Positions 8,545 to 17,096 of a stretch of 64,000 nucleotides of DNA are shown here, in pieces. Origin of the DNA: Nitrospira sp. GTDB lineage: Bacteria; Nitrospirota; Nitrospiria; Nitrospirales; Nitrospiraceae. The stretch spans positions 1-64,000 of the forward strand of contig JADJXO010000002.1 in assembly GCA_016715825.1 (NCBI GenBank). The letters are read 5' to 3'. A model generated the notes under the pieces. The model had not been told where the DNA came from and did not search any database. It saw only the letters and a list, made by a program, of their open reading frames with translations. The position numbers and the translations under genes are program-made. Position 1 is the first letter of the stretch, and every line of letters begins with the position of its first letter.

Positions 8545-10227
8545 CTACTGCCGTGTCAATTTCCGGTACCGAATCCGGTGCGGCTGATCGGCGTCTTTGC
8601 CCAAGCGCCTCTTGCGATCTGCCTCATAGTCGCTATAGTTGCCCTCGAACCAGACGACTTTGCTGTCGCCTTCAAAGGCGAGAATGTGCGTAGCGAGCCG
8701 GTCGAGGAACCAGCGGTCGTGGCTGCTGATCACGGCACAGCCGGCAAAACTCTCAAGCCCTTCTTCCAGCGCCCGCAGGGTATTTACGTCCAGATCGTTC
8801 GTCGGCTCGTCGAGAATAATGAGGTTCGCACCCTCTTTCAGCATACGAGCAAGATGGACTCGATTGCGTTCACCTCCGGAGAGATCCTTTACTTTTTTCT
8901 GCTGATCGGTTCCAGCAAAGTTGAAGCGGGCACAGTAGCCGCGGGCGTTGACTTCCGCCTTGCCGAGCTTGATCGTGTCCTGTCCGTCAGAAATCACGTC
9001 GTACACGGACTTAGTGGGGTCGAGGCTCCGGTCCTGATCGACATAGCCCAGCTTCACTGTCTCGCCGACCTTGATCGACCCGGCATCCGGCTTTTCCTTG
9101 CCGATGATCATCTTGAACATTGTCGTCTTGCCTGCACCGTTCGGTCCGACCACGCCGACGATACCCCCCTTCGGCAGATTGAAATTCACGTTCTCATAAA
9201 GCACGTTATCGCCGAAGGCTTTGCTGATCCCGTTGGCTTCAATGACGACATCGCCGAGCCGCGGTCCTGGCGGAATATAGATTTCCAGATCATCCGCCAC
9301 CTGGTCCTGTTTCTGATTGACGAGTTCCTCATAGCGGTTCAATCGCGCCTTGCCCTTCGATTGCCGGGCCTTCGGCGACATGCGGATCCATTCCAACTCA
9401 TGTTCCAACGTCTTCTTTCTTTTCGACTCGGCCTTTTCCTCTTTTTCCAGTCGGTCCTTCTTCTGTTCCAACCATGAACTGTAATTGCCTTGGAACGGAA
9501 TCCCGTGACCTCGGTCCAATTCCAAAATCCATCCCGCCACATTGTCCAGAAAGTACCGGTCGTGAGTCACGGCAATGACGGTGCCCTTGTACTGCTGCAG
9601 ATGCTGTTCAAGCCACTGAACCGATTCGGCATCAAGGTGGTTTGTCGGCTCGTCGAGCAAGAGAATATCCGGCTCTTGAATCATCAGCCGGCAGAGCGCC
9701 ACCCGGCGTTTTTCACCGCCCGACAGCGTTCCCACCTTCTGATCTGCAGGCGGACAGCGCAACGCATCCATGGCAAGATCGAGCTGGTTCTCCAGTTCCC
9801 ATCCATTGGCGGCTTCAATCTTCTCTTGGAGCTGCGCCTGCTTGTCGAGCAGCTTTTCCATTTCATCGGGGCCAACTTCACCGATCTTATTGCTGACGGC
9901 CTCATATTCGTGCATCAATGCGACCAGTTCGGCTTTTCCCTCTTCAACCACTTCCTTGACCGTCTTGTTTGGATCAAGCTGCGGTTCCTGTTCCAGCAAA
10001 CCCACGCTGTAGCCTTTGGATCTCGTAATTTCACCGGTGTAATTTGGATCGACGCCTGCAATGATCTTGAGCAGCGAGCTCTTGCCCGAACCGTTCAAGC
10101 CCAGCACGCCAATCTTGGCGCCATAGTAGAAGCCGAGGTAGATCTCGCGCAGCACTTGCCGCTTCGGCGGATAGACTTTCCCAACATTGACGAGTGAAAA
10201 AATAACCTGCTTATCGTTCGTGGCCAT
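8545..10227 (-). CDS. ettA: energy-dependent translational throttle protein EttA (ABC-F ATPase)
   Basis: This 560-residue soluble protein has two ABC ATPase domains and no membrane segments. Walker A motifs are GLNGSGKSS (about residue 43) and GPNGAGKTT (about 362). ABC signatures are LSGGEKRR and LSGGERNR, and Walker B segments are ILLLDEPTNHLD and LIILDEPTNDLD. The linker contains the EttA-type arm and P-site tRNA interaction motif, rich in Lys/Glu (EKEEKAESKRKKTLEHELEW). EttA binds the ribosomal E site and gates the first elongation step according to ADP/ATP ratio. Length matches E. coli EttA (about 555). A GGGGA ribosome site precedes the ATG. Confidence 0.95.
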   Translation of the reverse strand: MATNDKQVIFSLVNVGKVYPPKRQVLREIYLGFYYGAKIGVLGLNGSGKSSLLKIIAGVDPNYTGEITRSKGYSVGLLEQEPQLDPNKTVKEVVEEGKAELVALMHEYEAVSNKIGEVGPDEMEKLLDKQAQLQEKIEAANGWELENQLDLAMDALRCPPADQKVGTLSGGEKRRVALCRLMIQEPDILLLDEPTNHLDAESVQWLEQHLQQYKGTVIAVTHDRYFLDNVAGWILELDRGHGIPFQGNYSSWLEQKKDRLEKEEKAESKRKKTLEHELEWIRMSPKARQSKGKARLNRYEELVNQKQDQVADDLEIYIPPGPRLGDVVIEANGISKAFGDNVLYENVNFNLPKGGIVGVVGPNGAGKTTMFKMIIGKEKPDAGSIKVGETVKLGYVDQDRSLDPTKSVYDVISDGQDTIKLGKAEVNARGYCARFNFAGTDQQKKVKDLSGGERNRVHLARMLKEGANLIILDEPTNDLDVNTLRALEEGLESFAGCAVISSHDRWFLDRLATHILAFEGDSKVVWFEGNYSDYEADRKRRLGKDADQPHRIRYRKLTRQ

Positions 10228-10304
10228 ACGTTCCCCTATCGAGTTAGTGATCTACGACTGCGCTGAACGGCACGCTCTCCTCCAGGAATCAGTGCAAAAG
10301 CCAA

Positions 10305-11111
10305 TTATAGTGAATGCAGGATTGGGAGTCCGGCCTTCACCTGATCAGCCAAACCAGCAAGGCTCGCTCTCACTTCTAATTCGTTGCGCACTGGTGCGGG
10401 AAACGCCACCCGCCCTCCTTGCATCCGGTCAGGAGTGGTGAACCGAAGATGAAACCCGAGACGATCTAATGCGGTCACCGTCGCCTGCTTCGCCTCCACA
10501 TGGCCTAACGTACGTGCCAGCACCAACAACGTCTCCGCTTGCTGGGTATTGAGCTCGCGAATTAGGTTCGAGGCTTCGTCCGCAAGAGGGTCCACAGATG
10601 CCGCGACATAGTCAGCCGGTGTCACCCAGCCCATCGACCCAAATCCTCCCACAAAGTACATCTCCGTGATAGCCATGCGGAAAAACCCAAAATCTTGGTA
10701 GTCCACCCAGTAGGAGGCGTTGGCATGACGATTCAGATAGCAGGCGCGAACCTCGGCGCTCTCCTCTTTCGGCACCTTGGTCACGGAGCCCATCACCGTC
10801 ACCCTGGCCACCCCAAGTGGGTCAACTCTACTCTCAGGTGGAGTCACCAGTAAGCTGGCACGTGGATCACCCAGGAGGTTTTGCGTATGCATCGCCATTG
10901 TGCTGATCAGGAAGACCGGTTGCCCTTGGGCATCCAACCCGTACGGCATCACCGACCCGAATGGCCAGCCTGGCTGCTTACGTGAGAGCGTCGAGAGACT
11001 GCCTGTTTGCTGCAACCACACCAGCGTCTTGGCTCTCTCAGCATGGGAAGGCTCCGGAACCTCAGGACCATCTGAATCCGGCCCGCTGTTATGTTGTCGT
11101 GATGAGGACAT
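10305..11111 (-). CDS. pyridoxamine-5'-phosphate-oxidase-like (HugZ-type) heme/flavin protein
   Basis: The 268-residue product has an N-terminal split-barrel FMN-binding domain (residues about 30-180). The segment PGWPFGSVMPYGLDAQGQPVFLIS and the FGSMGWVTPADY motif are as in HugZ/heme-utilisation proteins. A C-terminal DUF2470 domain follows (residues about 190-262). Family members bind heme or F420/FMN and may degrade heme or reduce small molecules. Which applies here cannot be told. It is a single gene, separated from ettA by 77 bp. The N-terminal 25 residues are polar and probably disordered. Confidence 0.8.
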   Translation of the reverse strand: MSSSRQHNSGPDSDGPEVPEPSHAERAKTLVWLQQTGSLSTLSRKQPGWPFGSVMPYGLDAQGQPVFLISTMAMHTQNLLGDPRASLLVTPPESRVDPLGVARVTVMGSVTKVPKEESAEVRACYLNRHANASYWVDYQDFGFFRMAITEMYFVGGFGSMGWVTPADYVAASVDPLADEASNLIRELNTQQAETLLVLARTLGHVEAKQATVTALDRLGFHLRFTTPDRMQGGRVAFPAPVRNELEVRASLAGLADQVKAGLPILHSL

Positions 11112-11570
11112 GAAATGATCGTGCGTCGGTACTCAATGAATTGTGGGACACCTTACCCTGGATCTGTTGGACATTTCCACTGAGAGGGAGATGAAACCAA
11201 TTACCCCGCTCTTGGTCAAAGCTATGGATGCCTTCAAGAGCAGCCTTAACCTAGCCAGACCAAAGCATGACTCGCAGATGATGGACCAGCACCCAACACA
11301 ACTTTAGCAACGCCGAGTAATCAAAGCCGATACGCTAGCGGTGAGGCTGACACCCGTATCCTCGCCGAGCCTATCATCGCCTGTCGCTGGATCTTAGGGC
11401 CTACACGAAGGATCGGGTTCAATACGGTTGTGGGAGTGCAGCCACTACTCGCTCGCTCGAAGGTTGTGAGCATTTGAGATGTTTTGGCCTTGAGAACCAT
11501 CCGTCGCCGACGTTTCAATTTTCGATTATAATCCTGCTTTCTCGCTTTCCCACTTACGATTGGTTACCTG
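11112..11570. other. 459-bp intergenic region without a supported gene
   Basis: This region lies between divergent genes: the HugZ-like gene on the minus strand and the FAD monooxygenase on the plus strand. It must therefore hold both promoters. Short reading frames on either strand lack ribosome sites and family features. No strong inverted repeat, tRNA-like fold or repeat was noticed. Confidence 0.4.
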
Positions 11571-12947
11571 ATGCAGGAAACCATCTCAGTCCAGTGTTGC
11601 ATTGCTGGTGGAGGACCAGCCGGGATGATGCTTGGCCTGTTGATGGCCCGGGCCGGTGTCTCGGTGCTCGTGCTCGAGAAACATGCCGATTTTCTGCGTG
11701 ATTTTCGTGGCGACACCTTGCATCCCTCGACATTGGAGATCATGCACGAGCTGGGAATGCTCGAACGATTCCTTCTCTTGCCTCACCAAAAAGTATCTCG
11801 GATCAATGCACGGTTTGGGGATCTGGAGTTTACGGTGGCAGACTTCTCTCATCTGCCGACCCGATGCCGTTACGTCGCCTTCATGCCGCAGTGGGACTTC
11901 CTCAACTTTCTCGTCGAAGAAGGAAACCGGCACCCCACTTTTCAGGTGCGTATGAGTACGGAGGTGACGGACTTGATCGAGCATGAAGGCTCCTTCGTCG
12001 GGCTTCGTGCCGAAACACCAAATGGGCCGCTGGATGTTCGGGCTGCACTCGTCGTGGGGGCCGACGGTCGTCACTCAATCGTTCGCACGTGTGCGGGACT
12101 CTCGGTTGAAGAATTCGGTGCTCCGATGGACGTGCTCTGGTTCCGATTGTCACGCAAGCCCAGCGATCCAGTCGATCCGATGGGACGGTTCGATGCCGGT
12201 CGACTTTTTATCATGCTGAACCGAGGGGATTACTGGCAATGCGGCTTCGTCATTGCCAAAGGGTCGCTTGGTGAGATTCGAGCACAAGGCCTCCCGCTGT
12301 TCCGCGAGAGCGTTGCGAAGCTGGCCCCATTTGCCGCAGACCACATTCACGAGCTACAAGATTGGGAACTGGTCAAACTGCTGACTGTCCAAGTCGATCG
12401 GCTGCGTCAATGGTACAAACCAGGACTGATCTGCATTGGGGACGCGGCCCACGCCATGTCGCCGGTTGGGGGCGTGGGCATCAACTTGGCGATTCAGGAC
12501 GCGGTGGCAACAGCCAATCTGTTATGGCAACCGTTGCGCGACGGGCGAGTAACCGAAGCGGATCTGGCCAAAGTGCAAGCGCGACGCGCCTGGCCGACCG
12601 AAGTGACGCAACGGATCCAACTCATCGTCCAAAATCGTGTCATTAGCCGAGTGCTCACTCGCGACAGTCCGCTGGTACCTCCCTTTGCCCTACGACTGCT
12701 GGCGCGCTTTCCGTTTCTTCGCCGTATCCCTGCCAGAATGATCGGGCTGGGAGTCCGCGGCCTGAACTGTGTTGCAGATCGCCAGTCCGCTGATTCCGAC
12801 AACCGACGTCGTCTCGTCGAGATTCTTCCAGGCCAGAGCTCGGCATCTAGCGCTCGATATGAATGGCACAGACATCCACCGGTGCTGCACCCGGCTGCCG
12901 CATTCATTGACAACATCACTAAGGCGCTAGTATCCTCTCCAACGTGA
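11571..12947 (+). CDS. FAD-dependent monooxygenase (PHBH/UbiH-like)
   Basis: This 458-residue flavoprotein monooxygenase has the N-terminal FAD motif CIAGGGPAGMMLGLLMARAG (residues 10-29) followed by the VLVLEKH strand. The middle DG motif is ALVVGADGRHSIVR, and the C-terminal FAD-ribose motif is CIGDAAHAMSPVGGVGINLAIQDA. This is the p-hydroxybenzoate-hydroxylase fold, whose members hydroxylate aromatic rings, quinone precursors or polyketides using NAD(P)H. The substrate is not deducible. The GTGA overlap with the next frame at 12944 suggests possible operon continuation. It is a cytosolic protein and may associate loosely with the membrane. Confidence 0.85.
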   Translation: MQETISVQCCIAGGGPAGMMLGLLMARAGVSVLVLEKHADFLRDFRGDTLHPSTLEIMHELGMLERFLLLPHQKVSRINARFGDLEFTVADFSHLPTRCRYVAFMPQWDFLNFLVEEGNRHPTFQVRMSTEVTDLIEHEGSFVGLRAETPNGPLDVRAALVVGADGRHSIVRTCAGLSVEEFGAPMDVLWFRLSRKPSDPVDPMGRFDAGRLFIMLNRGDYWQCGFVIAKGSLGEIRAQGLPLFRESVAKLAPFAADHIHELQDWELVKLLTVQVDRLRQWYKPGLICIGDAAHAMSPVGGVGINLAIQDAVATANLLWQPLRDGRVTEADLAKVQARRAWPTEVTQRIQLIVQNRVISRVLTRDSPLVPPFALRLLARFPFLRRIPARMIGLGVRGLNCVADRQSADSDNRRRLVEILPGQSSASSARYEWHRHPPVLHPAAAFIDNITKALVSSPT

Positions 12948-13201
12948 AGGCCGTTGTGCTTGTTCGCTCGAGGATCATCTACTCTGCGACGGAAATGCCG
13001 GTTAGAATTTCACCGGTGCATGGCAGATTCCTTCGCCGGTGGCAGAATGCCAACGATCGCATTCTATGGGTTCTGACTAAAATGTTCTTGAAGACCTGCG
13101 CACCTCATTACGATACCGATATGCCGGTCACAGCGGCGATCATTCGCCACTACGATGGAAAGGAACGCTCCTATGTCGCGTTGGGCTTGAGATCCGGATG
13201 A
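12944..13201 (+). CDS. doubtful small ORF between monooxygenase and zinc-ribbon gene
   Basis: An 85-codon frame begins with GTG overlapping the monooxygenase stop by 4 bp (GTGA) and ends with a 4-bp ATGA overlap with the next gene. The tidy overlaps at both ends are the only argument for it. The product is basic, has no recognisable domain and lacks a clear ribosome site. It may instead be a spacer. Confidence 0.3.
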   Translation: MKAVVLVRSRIIYSATEMPVRISPVHGRFLRRWQNANDRILWVLTKMFLKTCAPHYDTDMPVTAAIIRHYDGKERSYVALGLRSG

Positions 13202-13635
13202 GCACTGCCGATCAAAGCGACTCCCAAGCCGATATCGCCGTGGTAGGAAGCCCGCATGAAGAACCGTGGATAAACATTAGAAGATCTCGGACTCTCTGTG
13301 CAATTTGCCACGGGCGACCTTTGAGGTCCGTTTACGATCCCGAAAATCTCACCGGTGTCTTGCCCCTAAGAATCAACGTTCTTCTACCAGGTGCTCCTGA
13401 TCATGGTGCGATTGCACGGCTAAGCGCATGGATTTGCGCCAGATGCGATGGATCGGGGACCAGGAAAGGTGTGGCGCTACGCAGCCCGAATTCGCGCACC
13501 GCGATGGCAAGCCTCATGTCGCACGGCGACATCACCGCCCTCCTCGCGGCCGGACTGCTGATCCGCACACAAGGTGGTGGCGTGGAGTTTCCCTTTGAGG
13601 CCGTCAAGGTCGAGTTTGTGCTCCAGGCTGCATGA
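13198..13635 (+). CDS. hypothetical zinc-ribbon protein with two CxxC pairs
   Basis: This 145-residue product contains C34-AI-C37-HGRP and C80-AR-C83-DGSG. That is a pair of CxxC knuckles about 43 residues apart, expected to bind one zinc. The C-terminal part (residues about 100-145) is hydrophobic-helical (ITALLAAGLLI). There is no signal peptide. It converges with the small Cys-rich gene at 13660-13827, with 24 bp between the two stops. The family is not recognised, and the coding call rests on the Cys pattern and frame length. Confidence 0.5.
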   Translation: MSTADQSDSQADIAVVGSPHEEPWINIRRSRTLCAICHGRPLRSVYDPENLTGVLPLRINVLLPGAPDHGAIARLSAWICARCDGSGTRKGVALRSPNSRTAMASLMSHGDITALLAAGLLIRTQGGGVEFPFEAVKVEFVLQAA

Positions 13636-13659
13636 CGACAAATTCGAATTGGCCGCGGT

Positions 13660-13827
13660 TTAGATCCCCAACTCTTCCGACAGCCGCACTTCCGTCTCGT
13701 CGAGAATGTCTTCCAGGCAGGTAAAACAGGAGAAGGGAAAGCGATCGATAGGGATGGCACAGACTTCGCCGATCGGCGATTCGTCCAGCGCCGGACCGCC
13801 GCATTCCTTGTGAATCAACACCAGCAT
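13660..13827 (-). CDS. 55-residue Cys-containing small protein
   Basis: This short gene starts at the ATG at 13827-13825, which shares one base with the stop of the upstream hydrolase gene (TGATG), and ends at TAA 13662-13660. The product contains H6, C9, C23 and C34-FT-C37, a pattern that could hold a zinc. It ends in an acidic helix (EDILDETEVRLSEELGI). The restart-type junction strongly suggests co-translation with the alpha/beta hydrolase. Function is unknown. It is short enough to be missed by common gene-length cut-offs. Confidence 0.65.
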   Translation of the reverse strand: MLVLIHKECGGPALDESPIGEVCAIPIDRFPFSCFTCLEDILDETEVRLSEELGI

Positions 13828-14579
13828 CAGGCCTCCCTCACGACTATGCGACGGAACAACGCAAGGTGTTCGGGACTGCTCAACCGATGGTCACCAGGAA
13901 TGAGCCGTAGATCGAGCGGATAGGACGGGAACCGTCGCAACAGTTCATTGGCGAATTGTTTGCTACCTTCCGGTGAAATCACACCATCGTCTTGCCCGTG
14001 GAGAATCGTCGTCTTCACCTGACGGACAATGTCAAAGCTCTTGGCCCAATAGGCTTCGCTTTCCTCGACCCATTTCCACGACAACAGCCAATCCTTGTGC
14101 AACGGATCATCGTCCCATGGCATCCATCCGGCGGTATGCCAATCGTGGAGTCGGTCCTTGGAAATGGTCTTGGCCCGCTCGCCCATCATGTTGAACGCCG
14201 GTGCAACCAGCACAAGCTCTTCCACGTTCGGGAACTCCTGCGCTATCAGCCAAGCGATCCAACTACCGAGGGAGTTGCCGACAATGGTCACGGGCGGCCC
14301 AGATTTCATGGGTTCCAGAACGCCCCTGGCATCGGCGATCCAATCAGAGAGGGTATAGTCCGTGAACTGTCCCTCCGAGTCGCCGAAGCCACGCACGTCG
14401 TAACAACAGAACCCCCATCCCTTTTCCTCACACCATTCCGCCAAGGCCTTGCTCTTGTTGCCCCATCGCTTAGACAGAAACCCGGTGATGAAGAGGATGT
14501 GCCGCGATGTTCCCTCAGCTCGATCACCTTTGAGGTGTTGTCCATCTGCGCCAATAAGCTCGAATGGTTGCGCTTTCAT
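13827..14579 (-). CDS. alpha/beta hydrolase
   Basis: The 250-residue single-domain hydrolase has the nucleophile elbow GNSLGS (GxSxG) near residue 100. The upstream strand-turn is HILFITGFLSKRWGNKSKAL, and the acid/His region is ILHGQDDGVISPEGS followed by IPGDHRL near residue 234. These would give a Ser-Asp-His triad. No signal peptide is present. It overlaps the carboxylesterase gene upstream (ATGA) and the 55-residue gene downstream (TGATG), forming a three-gene unit. The substrate is unknown, likely a small ester or acyl compound. Confidence 0.8.
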   Translation of the reverse strand: MKAQPFELIGADGQHLKGDRAEGTSRHILFITGFLSKRWGNKSKALAEWCEEKGWGFCCYDVRGFGDSEGQFTDYTLSDWIADARGVLEPMKSGPPVTIVGNSLGSWIAWLIAQEFPNVEELVLVAPAFNMMGERAKTISKDRLHDWHTAGWMPWDDDPLHKDWLLSWKWVEESEAYWAKSFDIVRQVKTTILHGQDDGVISPEGSKQFANELLRRFPSYPLDLRLIPGDHRLSSPEHLALFRRIVVREA

Positions 14580-15292
14580 ACGCTAAGTCTTTTCATCAGA
14601 AATGTGCTCAGTCCTCGCAGCACCGTCTCGGGAATCTCATGCTCACCTCGGAAACTGTGCCACTCGGTACCAAGACCCGACTGCATCAGCGCATCACGAA
14701 GACGCTCGGCCCCAATGTGGGGGAGGATGTCATCATGCAGACCGTGGCTTTGAAAAACGGACAGCCCCCTACGCTTCGCCATGAGTGGAGCCCAGACTTC
14801 CTTGGCGAGGAGATTCCCGGAAAGCTGAACCAATCCGGCAAACGGATAGTCGGTATGGAGCACAACGTCGCAGGTGAGCATCGCGCCCTGTGAAAATCCA
14901 CCGATGACCATGCTCTTGTAGTCGACAGGAAACTGCCCTGGAAGCTCCTTGAGAAATGTGAGCATGCGCTCACGTGCTAAGGCCAGCCCCTGCGGAACCT
15001 CTACCGACAGATCACGAATGCGGCCTGCCTCGCGATCGGCCTGGATACGAGCAAAGTCGATGATCCACCATGCGCGCGAGTCGCCAAGACCCATATTCAG
15101 CGAAAGCGGTGCCTCGGGAAACAGCCATCTGGTTCCTCTGGGTACATCCATCACGTCCGCAAGCGGCACCAGATCGTCGCCCGGTGCGCCGAACCCATGG
15201 AGCAGCATGACAATGGGACCATCACCTTCGCCACAGCCGTCCGCCCCCCCGACGAGTCTGACTTTTAGCCCACCAAGCACGAGTTCTTTCAT
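14576..15292 (-). CDS. phospholipase/carboxylesterase family hydrolase
   Basis: This is a 238-residue protein of the YpfH/carboxylesterase family. It has the nucleophile motif GGFSQGAM near residue 118, an oxyanion region VMLLHGFGAPGDDLVPLAD, and a C-terminal DxxxP..H arrangement (SHGLHDDILPHIGAE and, later, GEHEIPE). The frame is open far upstream to 15490 but would run inside selO. The ATG at 15292 begins the family-typical MKELVLGGLKVRLVGG and is preferred. It lies 16 bp after selO on the same strand and is coupled to the next hydrolase. It is cytosolic and probably an esterase or lysophospholipase. Confidence 0.82.
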   Translation of the reverse strand: MKELVLGGLKVRLVGGADGCGEGDGPIVMLLHGFGAPGDDLVPLADVMDVPRGTRWLFPEAPLSLNMGLGDSRAWWIIDFARIQADREAGRIRDLSVEVPQGLALARERMLTFLKELPGQFPVDYKSMVIGGFSQGAMLTCDVVLHTDYPFAGLVQLSGNLLAKEVWAPLMAKRRGLSVFQSHGLHDDILPHIGAERLRDALMQSGLGTEWHSFRGEHEIPETVLRGLSTFLMKRLSV

Positions 15293-15308
15293 GGTCGTTC
15301 GCTCGCCC

Positions 15309-16859
15309 TCATGATGAACAGCTGACAGCCAGGTGCTTGCCCCAGTTCGGTGGAGGCAGGGCGTAGGCTTCCATGCCAGGCTGATCGGTGAACGGGTCTT
15401 GGAGTAGCGTGAAGAGCCGGTCGATTTCGGAGAAATCTTTCTGTTGCGCCTTTTCAATCGCCGTGTGAGCCAGATAATTCCGCAGCACATACTTTGGGTT
15501 CACGCGATCCATACGGCTGTGCCGTTCGTCGTCACGGCTGTCTTCGCACGTAAGCCGATTACGATAGCGCATCCCCCATTCGTTAAACCGGGCTCTATCG
15601 AGAAAGTGATCGCGCAGGTTCTCGTTCGACGCCCCTTCGACCGACGAAAAGGCGCCGAGTTCTCGAAAGACGATCGTGTAATCCGACTGGTTGCCTTGGA
15701 GCAAGGCCAGAAAGTCGCGAATGAGTGCTTCATCCTCCGACTTCTCTTCCACCAGGCCAAATTTCTTTCGCATACGCGCGAGATACTCCCGTTCAAATTG
15801 CGGGGTATAGGCATCAAGGCCTGCCTTCAGCGCCTCCTTTTCCGCCAAGGGCAACAGGGCTTGAGCCAGACAGCTCAAGTTCCACAGCCCGATGTAGGGT
15901 TGCTGATCGAAGGCATAGCGGCCGTTGTGGTCGGAGTGATTGCAGATGAAACCCGCGTCATAGTCATCCAGAAACCCATAGGGTCCATAATCCAGCGTAA
16001 GCCCAAGGATCGACATGTTGTCCGTATTCATGACCCCGTGCGCCCATCCGACTGCCTGCCATTGGGCGATTAACTTGGCTGTGCGCTCGACGACTTCGGT
16101 AAAGAACCGGGCATATTGCGCGTCGGCATCGCGGAGATGAGGGAAATGTTGCGCGATCACGTAGTCGGCCAAGGTTTTGAGATGCTCATGCTGCTTTCGA
16201 TAATAAAAGACCTCGAACGTCCCAAAGCGAACATGCGAGGGCGCCATGCGGACCAGCATCGCACCGGTTTCTGGTTGCTCCCGGTACACCTTCTCATCGC
16301 TCCCGACCAGACAGAGTGCCTGTGTCGTAGGAATCCCGAGACCCTGCATCGCGGCACAGCAGAGATACTCACGGATCGTCGACCGCAACACCGCCCGGCC
16401 GTCTCCGTCCCGTGAGAAGGGAGTCAGCCCCGCTCCCTTCAGATGCAAATCCCACCGCTCACCTCGAACGTTCGTCGCTTCGCCGAGGAGAATCGCCCGC
16501 CCATCACCAAGCTGTGGCACATAGACGCCGAATTGATGGCCGGAATAGAGCATCGCGAGAGGATCCATGCCGGGAGCCAAGGCCTTGCCGCCGAAGACAC
16601 CCGCGAATTCCGGTCGCTCAAATTGCTCCGGGTCCAGATCAATCAACTCGGCGGCTACCGAATTGGTATGGACCAGATAGGGTGGAGCCGCGAACGGCGT
16701 GGGATTCAGTTTCGCATAAAACGTCTGAGGAAGACGAGCATAGGTATTGTCGAAGGTCAGCATTTCCAAGCTGCGTTGCGGCATGGCTCTGTGTACCATG
16801 CCGTTCTCGGATTTCTCTACTTGCGCGTCTTTATGGCGAATGGGGCCTTTCTGATCCAA
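15309..16859 (-). CDS. selO: SelO/YdiU protein adenylyltransferase (pseudokinase)
   Basis: The product is up to 516 residues and matches SelO/YdiU, an atypical kinase-fold enzyme that transfers AMP to Ser/Thr/Tyr of redox proteins. Family segments are PPYLVHTNSVAAELIDLD, the nucleotide-binding YSGHQFGVYVPQLGDGRAILLGE, HLKGAGLTPFSRDGDGRAVLRS, and NTDNMSILGLTLDYGPYGFLDDYD in the catalytic loop. It ends with VSCSS, as in bacterial SelO. The start is uncertain. TTG at 16859 has a good GGGAG box, while in-frame ATGs at MVHRAM or MPQRS would give lengths closer to E. coli YdiU (478). It is the first gene of a probable four-gene unit. Confidence 0.92.
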   Translation of the reverse strand: MDQKGPIRHKDAQVEKSENGMVHRAMPQRSLEMLTFDNTYARLPQTFYAKLNPTPFAAPPYLVHTNSVAAELIDLDPEQFERPEFAGVFGGKALAPGMDPLAMLYSGHQFGVYVPQLGDGRAILLGEATNVRGERWDLHLKGAGLTPFSRDGDGRAVLRSTIREYLCCAAMQGLGIPTTQALCLVGSDEKVYREQPETGAMLVRMAPSHVRFGTFEVFYYRKQHEHLKTLADYVIAQHFPHLRDADAQYARFFTEVVERTAKLIAQWQAVGWAHGVMNTDNMSILGLTLDYGPYGFLDDYDAGFICNHSDHNGRYAFDQQPYIGLWNLSCLAQALLPLAEKEALKAGLDAYTPQFEREYLARMRKKFGLVEEKSEDEALIRDFLALLQGNQSDYTIVFRELGAFSSVEGASNENLRDHFLDRARFNEWGMRYRNRLTCEDSRDDERHSRMDRVNPKYVLRNYLAHTAIEKAQQKDFSEIDRLFTLLQDPFTDQPGMEAYALPPPNWGKHLAVSCSS

Positions 16860-17096
16860 GGCACTCCCCTGTCAAGCTACCTGAAATTCTTCTCAATAGT
16901 TAGGCTTGACAGCAGGAGGTCCAAACAGTTGTACTATGGACCTTTCGCCCTATGGTTTCTCACCGCTTAGCTTATTATGTGGCGACGCTCATGATCGACG
17001 AAAAGGCACCGCGCATCCGGCAGCGTACACAATCCATCACCCTGTAACAATAGTGAGTGAATCCATCACGACAGCGTGACTGTCATCACAACGGCT

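Noticed and set aside
8164..9477. Long plus-strand reading frame of 437 codons opposite ettA
   Set aside because: It is antisense to a clear two-domain ABC ATPase, has low-complexity hydrophobic composition typical of antisense frames, and has no ribosome site.
15293..15490. N-terminal extension of the carboxylesterase frame into selO
   Set aside because: The extension lies within the selO coding region and has no resemblance to the family. The ATG at 15292 begins the conserved domain.
16870..16911. 8-bp inverted repeat TGTCAAGC...GCTTGACA with a TTGACA between selO and nqrA
   Set aside because: The arms are short and the only -10 candidate (TACTAT) is 20 bp away from the TTGACA. The evidence is too weak for an operator or promoter.
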